Positions 18,432 to 28,412 of a DNA stretch of 64,000 bases are shown here, piece by piece. This stretch comes from Methylobacillus caricis (GTDB lineage Bacteria; Pseudomonadota; Gammaproteobacteria; Burkholderiales; Methylophilaceae): contig NZ_JAJAVD010000004.1 in the NCBI RefSeq assembly GCF_020532705.1, positions 248,001 to 312,000 on the forward strand, given 5' to 3'. How positions within the stretch are numbered: the first letter of the stretch is position 1; each line of letters opens with the position of its first letter. The position numbers were made by a program, and so were the translations under genes. Below the pieces are notes generated by a model. It had not been told where the DNA came from, did not search any database, and was given only the letters and a program-made list of their open reading frames with translations.

Positions 18432-19465
18432 TGCTGCCAGAGCTCTCCTGTACCGAGTTTTCCTGGCACTGCCAGCCCGAAATGCTGGTAAGCCTGCTGG
18501 GTGGCGATACGTCCGCGCGGGGTGCGCATGAGGTAGCCCTGCTGGATCAGGTAGGGCTCAAGCACGTCCTCGATAGTGTCACGTTCTTCACCAATCGCGG
18601 CCGCAAGATTGTCGAGCCCGACTGGGCCGCCATCGAATTTCTCCAACACGGCCAGCAGCAGCTTGCGGTCCATCACATCAAAGCCCAGCTTGTCCACATC
18701 CAGCATTTTCAGAGCGGCATCCGCGATTTCAGGGGTCACCACTCCGTCCGATTTCACTTGCGCATAGTCCCTTACACGGCGCAGCAAGCGGTTGGCAATA
18801 CGCGGTGTGCCACGCGAGCGGCGCGCGATTTCCAGGGCGCCTTCCTGTTGCATGGAAACTTCAAGCAAGCCCGCTGAACGATAAACAATGCGTGACAGCT
18901 CTTCAGAAGTGTAAAACTCCAGGCGCGACACTATGCCAAAACGGTCCCGCAAGGGATTGGTCAGCATACCAGCGCGAGTGGTGGCCCCGACCAGGGTGAA
19001 TGGCGGCAGGTCCAGGCGTACAGAACGTGCCGCCGGGCCTTCGCCTATCATGATGTCGAGGCGGTAGTCTTCCAGCGCAGGGTAAAGGATTTCCTCGACC
19101 ACGGGCGATAGCCTGTGAATCTCGTCGATAAACAGCACATCGTTGGGCTCGAGGTTGGTGAGCAAGGCGGCAAGGTCGCCCGCACGCTCCAGCACCGGCC
19201 CCGAGGTCTGGCGCATATTGACGCCCATTTCCCTGGCGATAATGTGTGCGAGCGTGGTCTTGCCCAATCCGGGCGGCCCGAACAGCAGCACATGGTCGAG
19301 CGCCTCGGAGCGGCCGCGCGCAGCATTGATGAAAATCTCCAGCTGGGAGCGAGCCTTTTCCTGTCCCACATACTCATCCAGCACTTTGGGGCGCAAGGCA
19401 CGCTCCAGCGCTTCTTCCTGCGGGCTTTGGGGAGAGGGGGCGATTAAACGGTCAGTTTCTATCAT
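18428..19465 (-). CDS. ruvB: Holliday junction branch migration ATPase RuvB
   Basis: Hexameric AAA+ motor that works with RuvA. It has 345 residues, with Walker A GPPGLGKT at 63-70, Walker [10 protein letters not shown] near 115, sensor GATTRAGML and a C-terminal winged-helix domain ending in [16 protein letters not shown]. It is separated from ruvA and ruvC by about 11 kb, whereas these are usually adjacent. It overlaps ybgC, so it leads the tol-pal operon here. Confidence 0.97.
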   Translation of the reverse strand: MIETDRLIAPSPQSPQEEALERALRPKVLDEYVGQEKARSQLEIFINAARGRSEALDHVLLFGPPGLGKTTLAHIIAREMGVNMRQTSGPVLERAGDLAALLTNLEPNDVLFIDEIHRLSPVVEEILYPALEDYRLDIMIGEGPAARSVRLDLPPFTLVGATTRAGMLTNPLRDRFGIVSRLEFYTSEELSRIVYRSAGLLEVSMQQEGALEIARRSRGTPRIANRLLRRVRDYAQVKSDGVVTPEIADAALKMLDVDKLGFDVMDRKLLLAVLEKFDGGPVGLDNLAAAIGEERDTIEDVLEPYLIQQGYLMRTPRGRIATQQAYQHFGLAVPGKLGTGELWQQ

Positions 19466-19582
19466 CAGTTGGAATTTTTAGCTTTGCTTCACTCCGCAGC
19501 TGCAACCAGCCAGCGACATATGCGCATGATACAGAAAAGCCAGTGATTGTTCTCCACCTTGCCTTAAAACATTACATCATGA

Positions 19583-20623
19583 TTATTTCCACTCGCTGGA
19601 AGAACCCGCCCATAAATCAATGCCGCCTTCCTGGGCGAGCGTGTCTATGGCTGCAAGCTCGTCCTGTGAAAATGCAAGGTTCTGCAATGCGGCAACATTC
19701 TCGTGGATTTGCTGGCTATTGCTGGCGCCGATCAGGGTGGAGGTCACCCGCTCGTCACGCAATACCCAGGCCAGCGCCATCTGCGCGAGAGATTGGCCGC
19801 GTTGCAAGGCGATCTGGTGGAGTCCGCGGATGCGGTTGAGGTTTTCCTCGCTCAAATGACTGGGTTGGATGGAACTACCGCCTGGACGGTTAATGCGTGC
19901 ATCCTGCGGGATACCATTGAGGTATTTATCTGAAAGCAGCCCCTGCGCCAGGGCCGTGAAAGTGATGCAGCCCATGCCTTCCTGCTGCAGGGTGGCAAGC
20001 AGGTCTTTTTCTATCCAGCGGTTCAACAGATTGTAGGAAGGCTGATGGATCAGGCAAGGCACTTTCCATTCCCGTAACAGCCGGGAAGCTTCCAGTGTTT
20101 TGGCTGGAGAATACGACGATATGCCCACATATAGCGCTTTGCCTTGCTGCACTGCACTGGCCAGGGCGCCCATGGTTTCCTCGAGAGGCGTTTCCGCATC
20201 GAAGCGGTGGGAGTAGAAAATATCCACATAGTCCAGGCCCATACGCTGCAAACTCTGGTCGAGGCTAGCAAGCAGGTATTTGCGCGAACCGCCGCCCTGG
20301 CCGTAAGGGCCGGGCCACATATCCCAGCCTGCCTTGGTGGAAATAATGAGTTCGTCGCGGTAGGGCCGGAAATCCTGCTTGAATATCTGCCCGAAATTGG
20401 TTTCCGCGCTGCCGTATGGCGGGCCGTAGTTGTTGGCGAGGTCGAAATGGGTAATGCCGAGGTCGAAAGCGGTGCACAGCATATCGCGCTGCACGGCAAT
20501 ATTGGTGTTGTCGCCAAAGTTATGCCACAAGCCCAGCGACAACAGCGGTAGCTTGAGCCCGCTGTTGCCGCAACGGCGGTATTGCATCTGGTCATAACGG
20601 CTGGCATTGGCCTGGTAAGTCAT
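19583..20623 (-). CDS. gpr: YghZ-type aldo-keto reductase
   Basis: NADPH-dependent aldehyde reductase. It matches E. coli YghZ (L-glyceraldehyde 3-phosphate reductase) in length (346 residues) and in the N-terminal pattern (MQYRRCGNSGLKLPLLSLGLWHNFG). The catalytic tetrad is visible: D61 and Y66 (FDLANNYGPP), K97 (LIISTKAGW) and H139 (DIFYSHR). It is the downstream partner of the LacI-type regulator, 26 bp away, and belongs to the accessory uptake module. Its real substrate may be an aldehyde formed in that module rather than a triose phosphate. The family assignment is firm; the substrate is open. Confidence 0.88.
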   Translation of the reverse strand: MTYQANASRYDQMQYRRCGNSGLKLPLLSLGLWHNFGDNTNIAVQRDMLCTAFDLGITHFDLANNYGPPYGSAETNFGQIFKQDFRPYRDELIISTKAGWDMWPGPYGQGGGSRKYLLASLDQSLQRMGLDYVDIFYSHRFDAETPLEETMGALASAVQQGKALYVGISSYSPAKTLEASRLLREWKVPCLIHQPSYNLLNRWIEKDLLATLQQEGMGCITFTALAQGLLSDKYLNGIPQDARINRPGGSSIQPSHLSEENLNRIRGLHQIALQRGQSLAQMALAWVLRDERVTSTLIGASNSQQIHENVAALQNLAFSQDELAAIDTLAQEGGIDLWAGSSSEWK

Positions 20624-20649
20624 TACTCACTCCTTCAATTCATCAAAAT

Positions 20650-21675
20650 TCAAGCGCTCTCTCGCGCAATCAATTCACAGTCGAGCAGGTTGAGGCGCTG
20701 AACCGGACCTTCGACAGACGCTTCTCCCAATGTCTGCAATATCCTTAGCGCCGCCACCTCGCCGATCTCTCTGGCAGGCGGGCGTATGGTAGTCAGGCTG
20801 GGCAACAGCATCTCGGAAAAAGCATAGTTGCCAAAACCGAAGATGGCGCAATCCTCGGGGAAACGCATGCCGGCGCGAGCGCCTGCGAGCATGCCGCCCG
20901 CAGCCAGGTTGTCGTTGGCAAAGATGATCGCCTCGGCGGGTTGCTTGCGCAACAACAAGGAATTGACCGCCTGCCGCCCCGCCTCGAATGGGTCTGCCTG
21001 GGTAGGCACAAACACCCAGGGTTCCAGGCCATGCTCGGTCATGCGGGCGATATAACCATCGCGCCGGTCAAGTGCACTCAAGTCGCCGATCAGGCTGTTC
21101 TGCACAAATGCGATCCGCTTGTAACCCTTGCCATGCAAATACTCTACCGATTGCCGCCCGACATCAACATGAGAGAAACCAACCTGCACGGGCTTGCGCT
21201 CGGGCACGTAGTCCCAGGTTTCCACCACAGGCATGGTGGCCTTTGCAATCAGCCGCTCCGTTCCCTCGGAATGGTACTGGCTGGTCAGGACTAGGGCAGC
21301 GGGAGACCAACCGAGGAAAGCACGCACGGCATCCTCTTCCTTTTCCACGGAGAAATAGCTGGAAGCAAGCAGCAATTGGTATCCGTGCCGGTTCAATTCA
21401 TCACTGAAACTCTGGATGGTATTGGCAAAAATGGGGCCGGAAATATTGGGAATCACCATCGCCACGATGCGCCCCCGCGTCGAGGCCAGCCCACCCGCTG
21501 CATGGTTGGGGAGGTAATCCAATGCATTGACTGCCTCGGCAATGCGATCACGCAATGCCTGCGACACGATATCCGGCTGCTTGAAATAACGCGAAACCGT
21601 AATTGAAGACACGCCCGCCAGCTTGGCAACGTCATGAACCGTTGCCCTTCCCAGGCCCTTGCGCTTACCCGACAT
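20650..21675 (-). CDS. LacI/GntR-type transcriptional regulator
   Basis: Sugar-responsive repressor family of 341 residues. The N-terminal helix-turn-helix and hinge are clear: TVHDVAKLAGVSSITVSRYFKQPDIVSQ at about 12-39, then LDYLPNHAAGGLAS. A periplasmic-binding-protein-like effector domain follows (RIVAMVIPNISGPIFANTIQSFSDEL, with ANDNLAAGGMLAGARAG near the end). It lies divergent to the ABC importer, with a perfect palindrome (21769-21784) between them. Overall it resembles the gluconate regulator GntR more than LacI itself, though no gluconate genes are near. It probably represses both directions until an inducer is bound. Confidence 0.92.
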   Translation of the reverse strand: MSGKRKGLGRATVHDVAKLAGVSSITVSRYFKQPDIVSQALRDRIAEAVNALDYLPNHAAGGLASTRGRIVAMVIPNISGPIFANTIQSFSDELNRHGYQLLLASSYFSVEKEEDAVRAFLGWSPAALVLTSQYHSEGTERLIAKATMPVVETWDYVPERKPVQVGFSHVDVGRQSVEYLHGKGYKRIAFVQNSLIGDLSALDRRDGYIARMTEHGLEPWVFVPTQADPFEAGRQAVNSLLLRKQPAEAIIFANDNLAAGGMLAGARAGMRFPEDCAIFGFGNYAFSEMLLPSLTTIRPPAREIGEVAALRILQTLGEASVEGPVQRLNLLDCELIARESA

Positions 21676-21768
21676 GCTTATTCATCTCTTTTCTATATAA
21701 CATTTTTAACTATTTATTTTTTATTTAATTCTTTGACAGCATACAAAGACTTGCCCAAACTTTTCGCA

Positions 21769-21784
21769 ATGTTACCGGTAACAT
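21769..21784. promoter_or_regulatory. Perfect palindromic operator of GntR type
   Basis: ATGTTACCGGTAACAT is a perfect 16-bp palindrome in the divergent region between the LacI-type regulator and the ABC importer. It matches the known E. coli GntR operator pattern (ATGTTA, four bases, TAACAT). A TTGACA element (21733-21738) lies just upstream and could be the -35 of the importer operon, which would place the palindrome over or just past the start of transcription. Its -10 is unclear. Confidence 0.85.
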
Positions 21785-21889
21785 CATCGAGATTATCAGT
21801 GTTTATTCAAAATTCAAAACAATTGTTTACGGGGAGGAGCAAGCTCTTCTTGAACACCGCGCCCACCTTCACGCCGCAGTCAGGAAGAT

Positions 21890-23029
21890 ATGGCCAAGCT
21901 TAGCCTGCAACGGCTGGGCAAGCATTTTGCCCAAATGCCCATTCTCAAGGAAATCGACCTTGATATCGCCTCAGGCGAGCTCATCGTCCTGGTCGGCCCC
22001 TCGGGATGTGGCAAGTCCACGCTGCTGCGCATCCTGGCCGGCCTGGAAGAAGCTGACGAAGGCCAGGTGATCCTCGACGGCCGCAGCATCAACCGCCTCC
22101 CGCCGCGCGAGCGCAACATGGCCCTGGTGTTTCAGGACTACGCACTATATCCGCACAAGACCGTTTATGACAATCTGGCCTTCGGCCTGAGCATCCGCGG
22201 CACGCCCAAGCATGAAATCCAGCAAAAGGTACATGCCGCCGCCGATCTGCTGCAGTTGACAGGCTTATTGCAACGCAAGCCCGCTGCCTTGTCTGGCGGT
22301 CAACGCCAGCGCGTCGCGATCGGCCGTGCGCTCGTACGCGAAGCTCAACTTTTCCTGTTCGACGAGCCGCTCTCCAACCTTGATGCCAAGCTGCGCACCG
22401 AGATGCGTATGGAGATCAAGCGCCTGCACCAGCGCCTGGGCAAGACCATGATCTACGTCACGCACGACCAGGTGGAAGCCATGACGCTGGCCGACCGCAT
22501 CGCCGTCATCAACCATGGCCGCATAGAACAGCTGGGCACACCTGCGGAAATCTACCAATTCCCGGCGACGACGTTTGTTGCAGGTTTCATGGGCGCCCCT
22601 CCCATGAATCTGCTCACGCTGCCTTTGCAGTTGTCAACCGGAAACGCCACTGCTTTTATCGCGGGGCAGGCATTGCCTACCCATCCCCTGGAAAACCATC
22701 TAGAAAAGGAAATTACGCTCGGCATCCGGCCGGAGCACTTGCACGTTAGCGAGTCCTTCCTAAATGGCCAGCCTAGCTTGGCCCTGAATGCCGTTGTTGA
22801 ACTGGTGGAGCCGCTGGGTTCCGAGACCATTGCCACATTGCGCCTGGAACAGCCTACGGCGAATCTTGAGCAATACACCGTGCAGGCCCGCTTTCCAGGC
22901 AACCAGTCCATATCGAGCGGGCAAAAGCTGCAAGTCCATGTCGCCTATGCCAACCTCCACTGGTTTGACAGCAATAGCGGCATTCGCCTTACCACCAGCC
23001 AAGCCAGCAATGCGGAGCAGGTAGCATGA
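21890..23029 (+). CDS. CUT1-type sugar ABC importer, ATP-binding subunit
   Basis: MalK/UgpC-like ATPase of 379 residues that powers carbohydrate import. Walker A GPSGCGKST is at about 36-44, the Q-loop is in VFQDYALYPH, the signature LSGGQRQRVAIGRAL follows, and Walker B is LFLFDEPLSNLD. The C-terminal extension has the MalK-type regulatory (TOBE) domain with LGIRPEHLHV. An AGGAAG site precedes the ATG. The stop overlaps the binding-protein gene by ATGA. First gene of the importer operon. Confidence 0.93.
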   Translation: MAKLSLQRLGKHFAQMPILKEIDLDIASGELIVLVGPSGCGKSTLLRILAGLEEADEGQVILDGRSINRLPPRERNMALVFQDYALYPHKTVYDNLAFGLSIRGTPKHEIQQKVHAAADLLQLTGLLQRKPAALSGGQRQRVAIGRALVREAQLFLFDEPLSNLDAKLRTEMRMEIKRLHQRLGKTMIYVTHDQVEAMTLADRIAVINHGRIEQLGTPAEIYQFPATTFVAGFMGAPPMNLLTLPLQLSTGNATAFIAGQALPTHPLENHLEKEITLGIRPEHLHVSESFLNGQPSLALNAVVELVEPLGSETIATLRLEQPTANLEQYTVQARFPGNQSISSGQKLQVHVAYANLHWFDSNSGIRLTTSQASNAEQVA

Positions 23030-24294
23030 TTAGCATCACCCCCCCATTGCGCATCATTAGCCTGTGCCTGCTTCTGCTGAGCACAATTTCTGCGCAGGCA
23101 GAGACCGTGCTGCGGGTCTTTATCGGCGGTGCAGCGCAGCGCCCGGATTTATTCCGCACATTGGCAGACCGCTATGAAGCCAGCCATCCCGGCATTCGCA
23201 TAGAAATCGGCAGCGGAGCCGCCACCTCAGAACTGCAACGCAAATACCTTTCCGTATTGCTCAATGCGCACGACCCGAGCTTTGATGCCTTGATGCTGGA
23301 TATCGTCCATCCATACCAGTTTGCCACTGCGGGCTGGATTGCGCCTCTCGACCCCTATTTCGGCGAAGAAAGGGAAAAACTGCTGGCCGACGGCCTGCCG
23401 GTCTACCGCCAGACCAACTTGGTCAAGGGCAGGCTCTACACCTTGCCTGCGGTAACCGACGCCATGTTTATGTATTACCGCAAGGATCTATTGGCGCAAT
23501 ACGGCATCGCGCCCCCGCAAACCTGGCACGAGCTGGAGACTGCCGCACAGACGATCCTCAAGCAAGAGAAAAAATCCGCCCTGCAAGGGCTTTCCATCCA
23601 GGGCGCGCCGATCGAAGGCACAGTGTGCAGCTTTCTGCTGCCTTACTGGAGCCAGGGCAAGGATATCCTGGATGCCAACGGCAAGCTGGCGCTGGATAAA
23701 CCCGCGGCATTGCGCAGCCTGCAATTGTGGAAAGGCCTGATCGAGAAGAATGTGATCCGCCGCCACGTTGCCGAGGTCAAGACCGGCGACACCGTCAATA
23801 CATTCAAGGCTGGCAATGCCATTTTCGCGATCAACTGGGGGTTCGCCTGGGGCGTGTTCCAGAACGACGCGGATTCCCGCGTCAAGGACAAGGTCGGCAT
23901 CATCCGCATGCCAGCGATGCAAGACGGGGAGCATGCAACCTGCCTGGGCGGCTGGCAGTGGGCGCTCTCCAACTATTCGCGCAACAAGGCGCAGACAGCC
24001 GACTTCCTGCGCTTCTTGGCATCGCCTGAAAGCGTGCGCTACATCACCCTGCAAGGCGCGCTGCTGCCGCCTTACCTTTCGCTTTATGACGACGCGGATG
24101 TCCAGGCCATCATTCCCTGGCTCAACAATGCCAAACCTGCCCTGATGGGCGCCAAGTCACGTCCGCTGACCCCGCGCTACGCCCAGGTATCGGACGTGCT
24201 GCGCATATCGACTTCCGCCGTGCTGGCGGGCTCGCTGACAGCCGAAGAAGGCCTGGAAGACATCAGCCGCCGGCTGGAAAGGATATTGCGTTGA
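23026..24294 (+). CDS. CUT1-type ABC importer, periplasmic solute-binding protein
   Basis: Family 1 extracellular solute-binding protein of 422 residues. A signal peptide (about residues 1-25, ending SAQA) is followed by the usual opening TVLRVFIGGAAQRPDLFRTLADRYEASHPGIRIEI. Conserved parts include YTLPAVTDAMFMYYRKDLL and the ligand-site segment CLGGWQWALSNYS. It resembles binding proteins for trehalose, maltose and other glycosides. The ligand cannot be read from the sequence. It overlaps its neighbours on both sides, so the four importer genes form a tight operon. Confidence 0.9.
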   Translation: MISITPPLRIISLCLLLLSTISAQAETVLRVFIGGAAQRPDLFRTLADRYEASHPGIRIEIGSGAATSELQRKYLSVLLNAHDPSFDALMLDIVHPYQFATAGWIAPLDPYFGEEREKLLADGLPVYRQTNLVKGRLYTLPAVTDAMFMYYRKDLLAQYGIAPPQTWHELETAAQTILKQEKKSALQGLSIQGAPIEGTVCSFLLPYWSQGKDILDANGKLALDKPAALRSLQLWKGLIEKNVIRRHVAEVKTGDTVNTFKAGNAIFAINWGFAWGVFQNDADSRVKDKVGIIRMPAMQDGEHATCLGGWQWALSNYSRNKAQTADFLRFLASPESVRYITLQGALLPPYLSLYDDADVQAIIPWLNNAKPALMGAKSRPLTPRYAQVSDVLRISTSAVLAGSLTAEEGLEDISRRLERILR

Positions 24295-25214
24295 GCGTGC
24301 GCACACTTTTCAGTCGGCAACAGGACGGCCTGCGCAACAGGCTGGGAGACATCAGTGAAGCATCGCTGGCGTTCTGGCTATTGCTGCCCGCAACTCTGCT
24401 GCTGGGACTGATCGTGGTTTATCCGGTTGCCAAGGTCATCCATGACAGCCTGTACTCCATCAGCCTGTTCAGCGAGAGCGGCCCGGTGTTCATCGGCCTG
24501 GCCAATTATGCAGACGCCCTGCGTGACCCGGATGTCTGGCGCGCCGTCCGCTTCACGCTGGCCTTGTGCATCGTCACCGTTCCCGGCGCATTGCTGGTCG
24601 GCCTGGTGCTGGCGCTGCTCGCCAACCGTGAATGGAAATGGCGCTGGCCGGTGCGGCTGGCGCTGCTGCTGCCCTGGGCATTGCCGCTGGCATTCTCCGG
24701 CATGATCTTCGCCTGGTTCTTCAACACGGAATACGGCGTGGTCAATGACCTGTTGCGCCGTGCCGGGTTTGCGCCCATCTCTTTTCTGCTGATCCCGCAA
24801 TGGGGCTTCCTCGCCATCTGCATTGCCACCATATGGAAGACATCCTCCTTTGTTGCGCTGATCCTGCTCGCGGGCCTGCAAACCATCCCGCGCAGCCTGT
24901 ACGAAGCCGCAGAGCTGGAAGGCGCCAGCCGCTGGCAAATATTCCGCCACGTCACATTGCCATTGCTGGTTCCCGCGCTGATGGTCGCGCTGATCTTCCG
25001 CACCATCAGCGCATTGCAATCCTTCGATATCCCGTATGCCATGACGCAAGGCGGCCCGGCGCGTTATACGGAAACGCTTTCCATCCTGATCAACACCACC
25101 GCCATCGAGTACATGGATGTCGGCTATGGCTCCGCCCTTGCAGTGCTGCTGTTCGTGCTTTCCATGGCCGCGAGCTCGCTCTACCTGCGCAAGCTATACA
25201 AGGGGACGCTGTGA
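24291..25214 (+). CDS. CUT1-type ABC importer, permease 1 (MalF-like)
   Basis: Inner-membrane permease of 307 residues with six predicted helices. The ATPase contact (EAA) loop is EAAELEGASRWQIFRHVTLPLLVPALMVAL. A TTG start at 24291 overlaps the stop of the binding-protein gene (TTGA) and has an AAGGA site 8 bases upstream; a GTG at 24297 is the alternative. It pairs with permease 2 to form the channel. Confidence 0.92.
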   Translation: MSVRTLFSRQQDGLRNRLGDISEASLAFWLLLPATLLLGLIVVYPVAKVIHDSLYSISLFSESGPVFIGLANYADALRDPDVWRAVRFTLALCIVTVPGALLVGLVLALLANREWKWRWPVRLALLLPWALPLAFSGMIFAWFFNTEYGVVNDLLRRAGFAPISFLLIPQWGFLAICIATIWKTSSFVALILLAGLQTIPRSLYEAAELEGASRWQIFRHVTLPLLVPALMVALIFRTISALQSFDIPYAMTQGGPARYTETLSILINTTAIEYMDVGYGSALAVLLFVLSMAASSLYLRKLYKGTL

Positions 25215-26032
25215 TGCTGAAGCTACCCTTGCGCTGGATTGCCGCCGCCGTGTTGTTGATCAATGGCTTCTTCCCGGCCTTGTGGATATTGCTGACTTCG
25301 TTCAAGAGCGATATCGAGCTTGCCCAGACGCCGATCACCTGGCTGCCGCAGAATCCCGGCCTGGGCAATTATATCCATGCATTCAGCGACCAGCCCTTGC
25401 TGCTGTTCCTTGGCAACAGCTTCGCTGTCGCCCTGCTTTCCACCTTGCTCACGCTGTTTGCCGCCACCGGCGCCGCCTATGCGTTGACCCGGCTGCACCT
25501 GCGCCACCGCGGGCTGATTCTCACCTTGCTCGTCGCCGTGGCGATGTTCCCGCCCGCCACCCTGCTGGTGCCATTGTTCGAGATCATGCGCGGCCTGGGC
25601 CTGATCAACACCTACGGCGCGCTAATCCTGCCTTATGCCGTGCAAAGCTTGCCGGTGTGCACACTGGTGCTGGCAAGCTTTTTCCAGCAAGTGCCAAAGG
25701 ACATCGAAAACGCCGCCATGCTCGACGGTTGCACCAGGCTGCAGGCGCTTTACCGCATCGTCCTGCCATTGTCTGCTCCTGGAGTCTTCACGGCAGGCAT
25801 CCTGGCCTTCGTCAATGCCTGGGATGAGTTCCTGTTGGCATTGGCATTGAATGCCGCACCGGGCAGCCGGACACTGCCAGTAGGCATTCTGCTTTACCAG
25901 GGTGAGTTCACCTTCCCGTGGCCAGTCATTTCTGCCGCCTTGGTGGTCGCCATTGTGCCGCTCGCCATCCTCATCATTGTATTCCAGGAGCGCGTCATCA
26001 GTGGGCTGACAACGGGAGGTATCAAGGGATGA
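25214..26032 (+). CDS. CUT1-type ABC importer, permease 2 (MalG-like)
   Basis: Inner-membrane permease of 272 residues beginning MLKLPLRWIAAAVLLINGFFPALWILLTSFKS. The EAA-type loop is ENAAMLDGCTRLQALYRIVLPLSAPGVFTAGILAF. The frame is open 414 bp further upstream inside permease 1, but the ATG at 25214, sharing its A with the TGA of permease 1, gives the correct family length. It closes the importer operon. Confidence 0.93.
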   Translation: MLKLPLRWIAAAVLLINGFFPALWILLTSFKSDIELAQTPITWLPQNPGLGNYIHAFSDQPLLLFLGNSFAVALLSTLLTLFAATGAAYALTRLHLRHRGLILTLLVAVAMFPPATLLVPLFEIMRGLGLINTYGALILPYAVQSLPVCTLVLASFFQQVPKDIENAAMLDGCTRLQALYRIVLPLSAPGVFTAGILAFVNAWDEFLLALALNAAPGSRTLPVGILLYQGEFTFPWPVISAALVVAIVPLAILIIVFQERVISGLTTGGIKG

Positions 26033-26121
26033 ACAACGTTTTTCATTTTTCATGGTTTCCCGACAACGGGTATCAGACTGACTACTACATCAATATTTAT
26101 AACTAGATTAGGGGAATTTTC

Positions 26122-28410
26122 ATGAAACCAAACCACACTCATCTACAACAGTTCCGGCGCCGGGGCATTAGCTTGGCACTGGCATCCGCACTGCTTTCCG
26201 GTGGCATGTCTGCCGCACTCGCTGCCGAAGGCGATGCTGAAGCCCAAACTGAAAACACGCCAGCCACCGCCGAGCAGGAAGCCCAGCCTGCGCTTGGCAC
26301 CATCACTGTCACCGCCACCCGCCGTGAAGCCAGCCTGCAGTCGGTTCCTGTCGCGGTATCCGTGCTGGACGGCCGCAAACTTGAGCAATCCAACCTCAAC
26401 AGCATCCAGACGATTGCCAACGAAGTCCCCAGCCTGACTTTCCGCCAGCAAGGCGGCAACAAGGACTCCTCCATCCTGATCCGCGGCGTTGGCACCATTT
26501 CCACTTCACCCGGTATCGAACCTACCGTCTCCACCGTGATTGACGGTGTCGTCTACGCCCGTCCGGGCCAAGCCACACTGGACCTGCTGGATGTGGAACG
26601 AATTGAAGTATTACGCGGCCCGCAAGGCACCTTGTTTGGTAAAAATGCTTCTGCTGGCGTGATCAATGTTGTCACTCGTGAACCCAGTGCCGATCCTCAC
26701 GCCTATGTCGATACTTCCTACTACGAAGGCGGAGAAAAACGTATCCGCCTTGGCCTTTCCGGCACACTGGTGCCCGACCTGCTCCATGCCTCCATCAATG
26801 CCCTCTGGGCCGACTATGACGGCAATGTGAAAAACGTGCTCGGCGGCCATCTCAATGGTTATGAAAGGGAAGGCGCACGTGCCAAGTTCCTGCTGACCCC
26901 GACTGAAGACCTCGACATCACCCTGATCGCCGACTATACCCATGGCACCAATAGCGTGCCCGGTGCAACCGGCGTACCTTATAGTTCCAGCAATGCAGCT
27001 TTCAACCAGGCCATCAGTCCTGTTAGCGCTAGCAAGGGCAACCGCAAAGTCTACACCGATGGCAAGAGCGAAGTCACCGATACAAACCAGGGTATCTCTG
27101 CACAGATCGACTGGCGCTTCAATGACTACACACTGACATCGATCACGGCTTTCCGGACCTGGGATAACACACAGAACACCTCAACATCCCCGATTGGCAA
27201 CAACTATGACCCATTGCGGATCACCGCAGCATATCCGGCAACACGCGATCGCGGCACCGTAGACTCCAAGCAGTTCTCGCAGGAAGTCCGCATCGCATCG
27301 CCCAAGGAACAATTTCTGGAATATGTCGCGGGTATCTACTATCTCAAAGGCAAGACTGACGAGACTTATCAGCGTAGCGGCACTGCTAACGATGGTACTA
27401 ATTTCATAGGACGAGCCGATTATGGTATAGAAAGCGACAGCGTAGCGTTGTTTGGCGAAAGTACCCTGAATTTCACGCCTGAATTCCGCGGCATCGCCGG
27501 CTTGCGCTATACGCATGACAAACTTTCCTTTGACCATGTCCGTAACTCGCCTGTCATTGGCTCAGGGGTACAAATCAGTCAACCCTTGCGCAAGGATAGC
27601 ACCAGCGAAAACGCCTATTCCGGACGCCTTGGTCTCCAGTATGACCTGAGCAAGGATCTCACCACTTACTTCACTTACTCGCGTGGTTACAAGGGCCCTG
27701 CTTACAATGTATTTTTCAATATGAATCAGGCAAATGGCGATACATTGCCGCTAGATCCTGAAACTTCCAACTCCTTCGAGTTCGGACTTAAATCCGCTTA
27801 TTTTGACAACCGCCTGATCCTCAACGTGGCGGCCTTTTACACCAAGTACAAAAATTACCAGGCCAATTTCTTTGACATGGTCAGCGGCACTGTTGTGACA
27901 CGACTGGTGAACGCGGGCGGCGTCTCTACCCGTGGCATAGAATTTGATGCAACAGCCAAGCCTACTTCCAGGCTAACCCTGGCTGGGTCACTTGCCTACG
28001 TCAATGCACGTATTGATGAGTTCAATTGCCCGGCCAATGCCGCCGCATCTTGCGCTGTCGACGGCAAACCGCTGCCCTTCTCACCGGAGTTTAAATCCGT
28101 AGTACGCGCAAACTATGCCATTCCGCTCAATGCCGGTTACGTGATCGATCTTGGTACCGACTATACATGGCAAAGCAAACAGCAATACAGCCTGACCCAG
28201 ACCAAGGACACTATTCAGGAAGCCTACGGCATCTGGAATGCCAGCGTGGCGCTCTCCACCCAGGATGGCTGGCGCTTCGCCCTGGTCGGCCGCAACTTGC
28301 TTGATCGCTCATATGCCAGCAACCTGGTGAGTCACACTACCTTCGTCAACCGCTACGTCCCTCGCGACGATGCACGCTACTTTGGCGTTCAAGTGAGGAA
28401 GGATTTCTAA
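26122..28410 (+). CDS. TonB-dependent outer-membrane receptor
   Basis: Gated outer-membrane porin of 762 residues. A signal sequence with an extended N-terminus (about 1-35, ending ALAAEGDAEA) leads to a TonB-box-like GTITVTATRRE near residue 60. The plug domain follows (SVPVAVSVLDGRKLEQSNLNSIQ, then VERIEVLRGPQGTLFGKNASAGVINVVTREPS). The 22-strand barrel ends in the aromatic C-terminus VQVRKDF. It starts 89 bp after permease 2, with a GGGGAA ribosome site. Its place between a sugar-type importer and a monooxygenase suggests uptake of an organic compound rather than a siderophore, but this is inference. Confidence 0.92.
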   Translation: MKPNHTHLQQFRRRGISLALASALLSGGMSAALAAEGDAEAQTENTPATAEQEAQPALGTITVTATRREASLQSVPVAVSVLDGRKLEQSNLNSIQTIANEVPSLTFRQQGGNKDSSILIRGVGTISTSPGIEPTVSTVIDGVVYARPGQATLDLLDVERIEVLRGPQGTLFGKNASAGVINVVTREPSADPHAYVDTSYYEGGEKRIRLGLSGTLVPDLLHASINALWADYDGNVKNVLGGHLNGYEREGARAKFLLTPTEDLDITLIADYTHGTNSVPGATGVPYSSSNAAFNQAISPVSASKGNRKVYTDGKSEVTDTNQGISAQIDWRFNDYTLTSITAFRTWDNTQNTSTSPIGNNYDPLRITAAYPATRDRGTVDSKQFSQEVRIASPKEQFLEYVAGIYYLKGKTDETYQRSGTANDGTNFIGRADYGIESDSVALFGESTLNFTPEFRGIAGLRYTHDKLSFDHVRNSPVIGSGVQISQPLRKDSTSENAYSGRLGLQYDLSKDLTTYFTYSRGYKGPAYNVFFNMNQANGDTLPLDPETSNSFEFGLKSAYFDNRLILNVAAFYTKYKNYQANFFDMVSGTVVTRLVNAGGVSTRGIEFDATAKPTSRLTLAGSLAYVNARIDEFNCPANAAASCAVDGKPLPFSPEFKSVVRANYAIPLNAGYVIDLGTDYTWQSKQQYSLTQTKDTIQEAYGIWNASVALSTQDGWRFALVGRNLLDRSYASNLVSHTTFVNRYVPRDDARYFGVQVRKDF

Positions 28411-28412
28411 TC

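Noticed and set aside
24800-25213. N-terminal extension of permease 2 to 410 residues
   Set aside because: The added part overlaps permease 1 in another frame and looks like random sequence; the ATG at 25214 gives the right family length.
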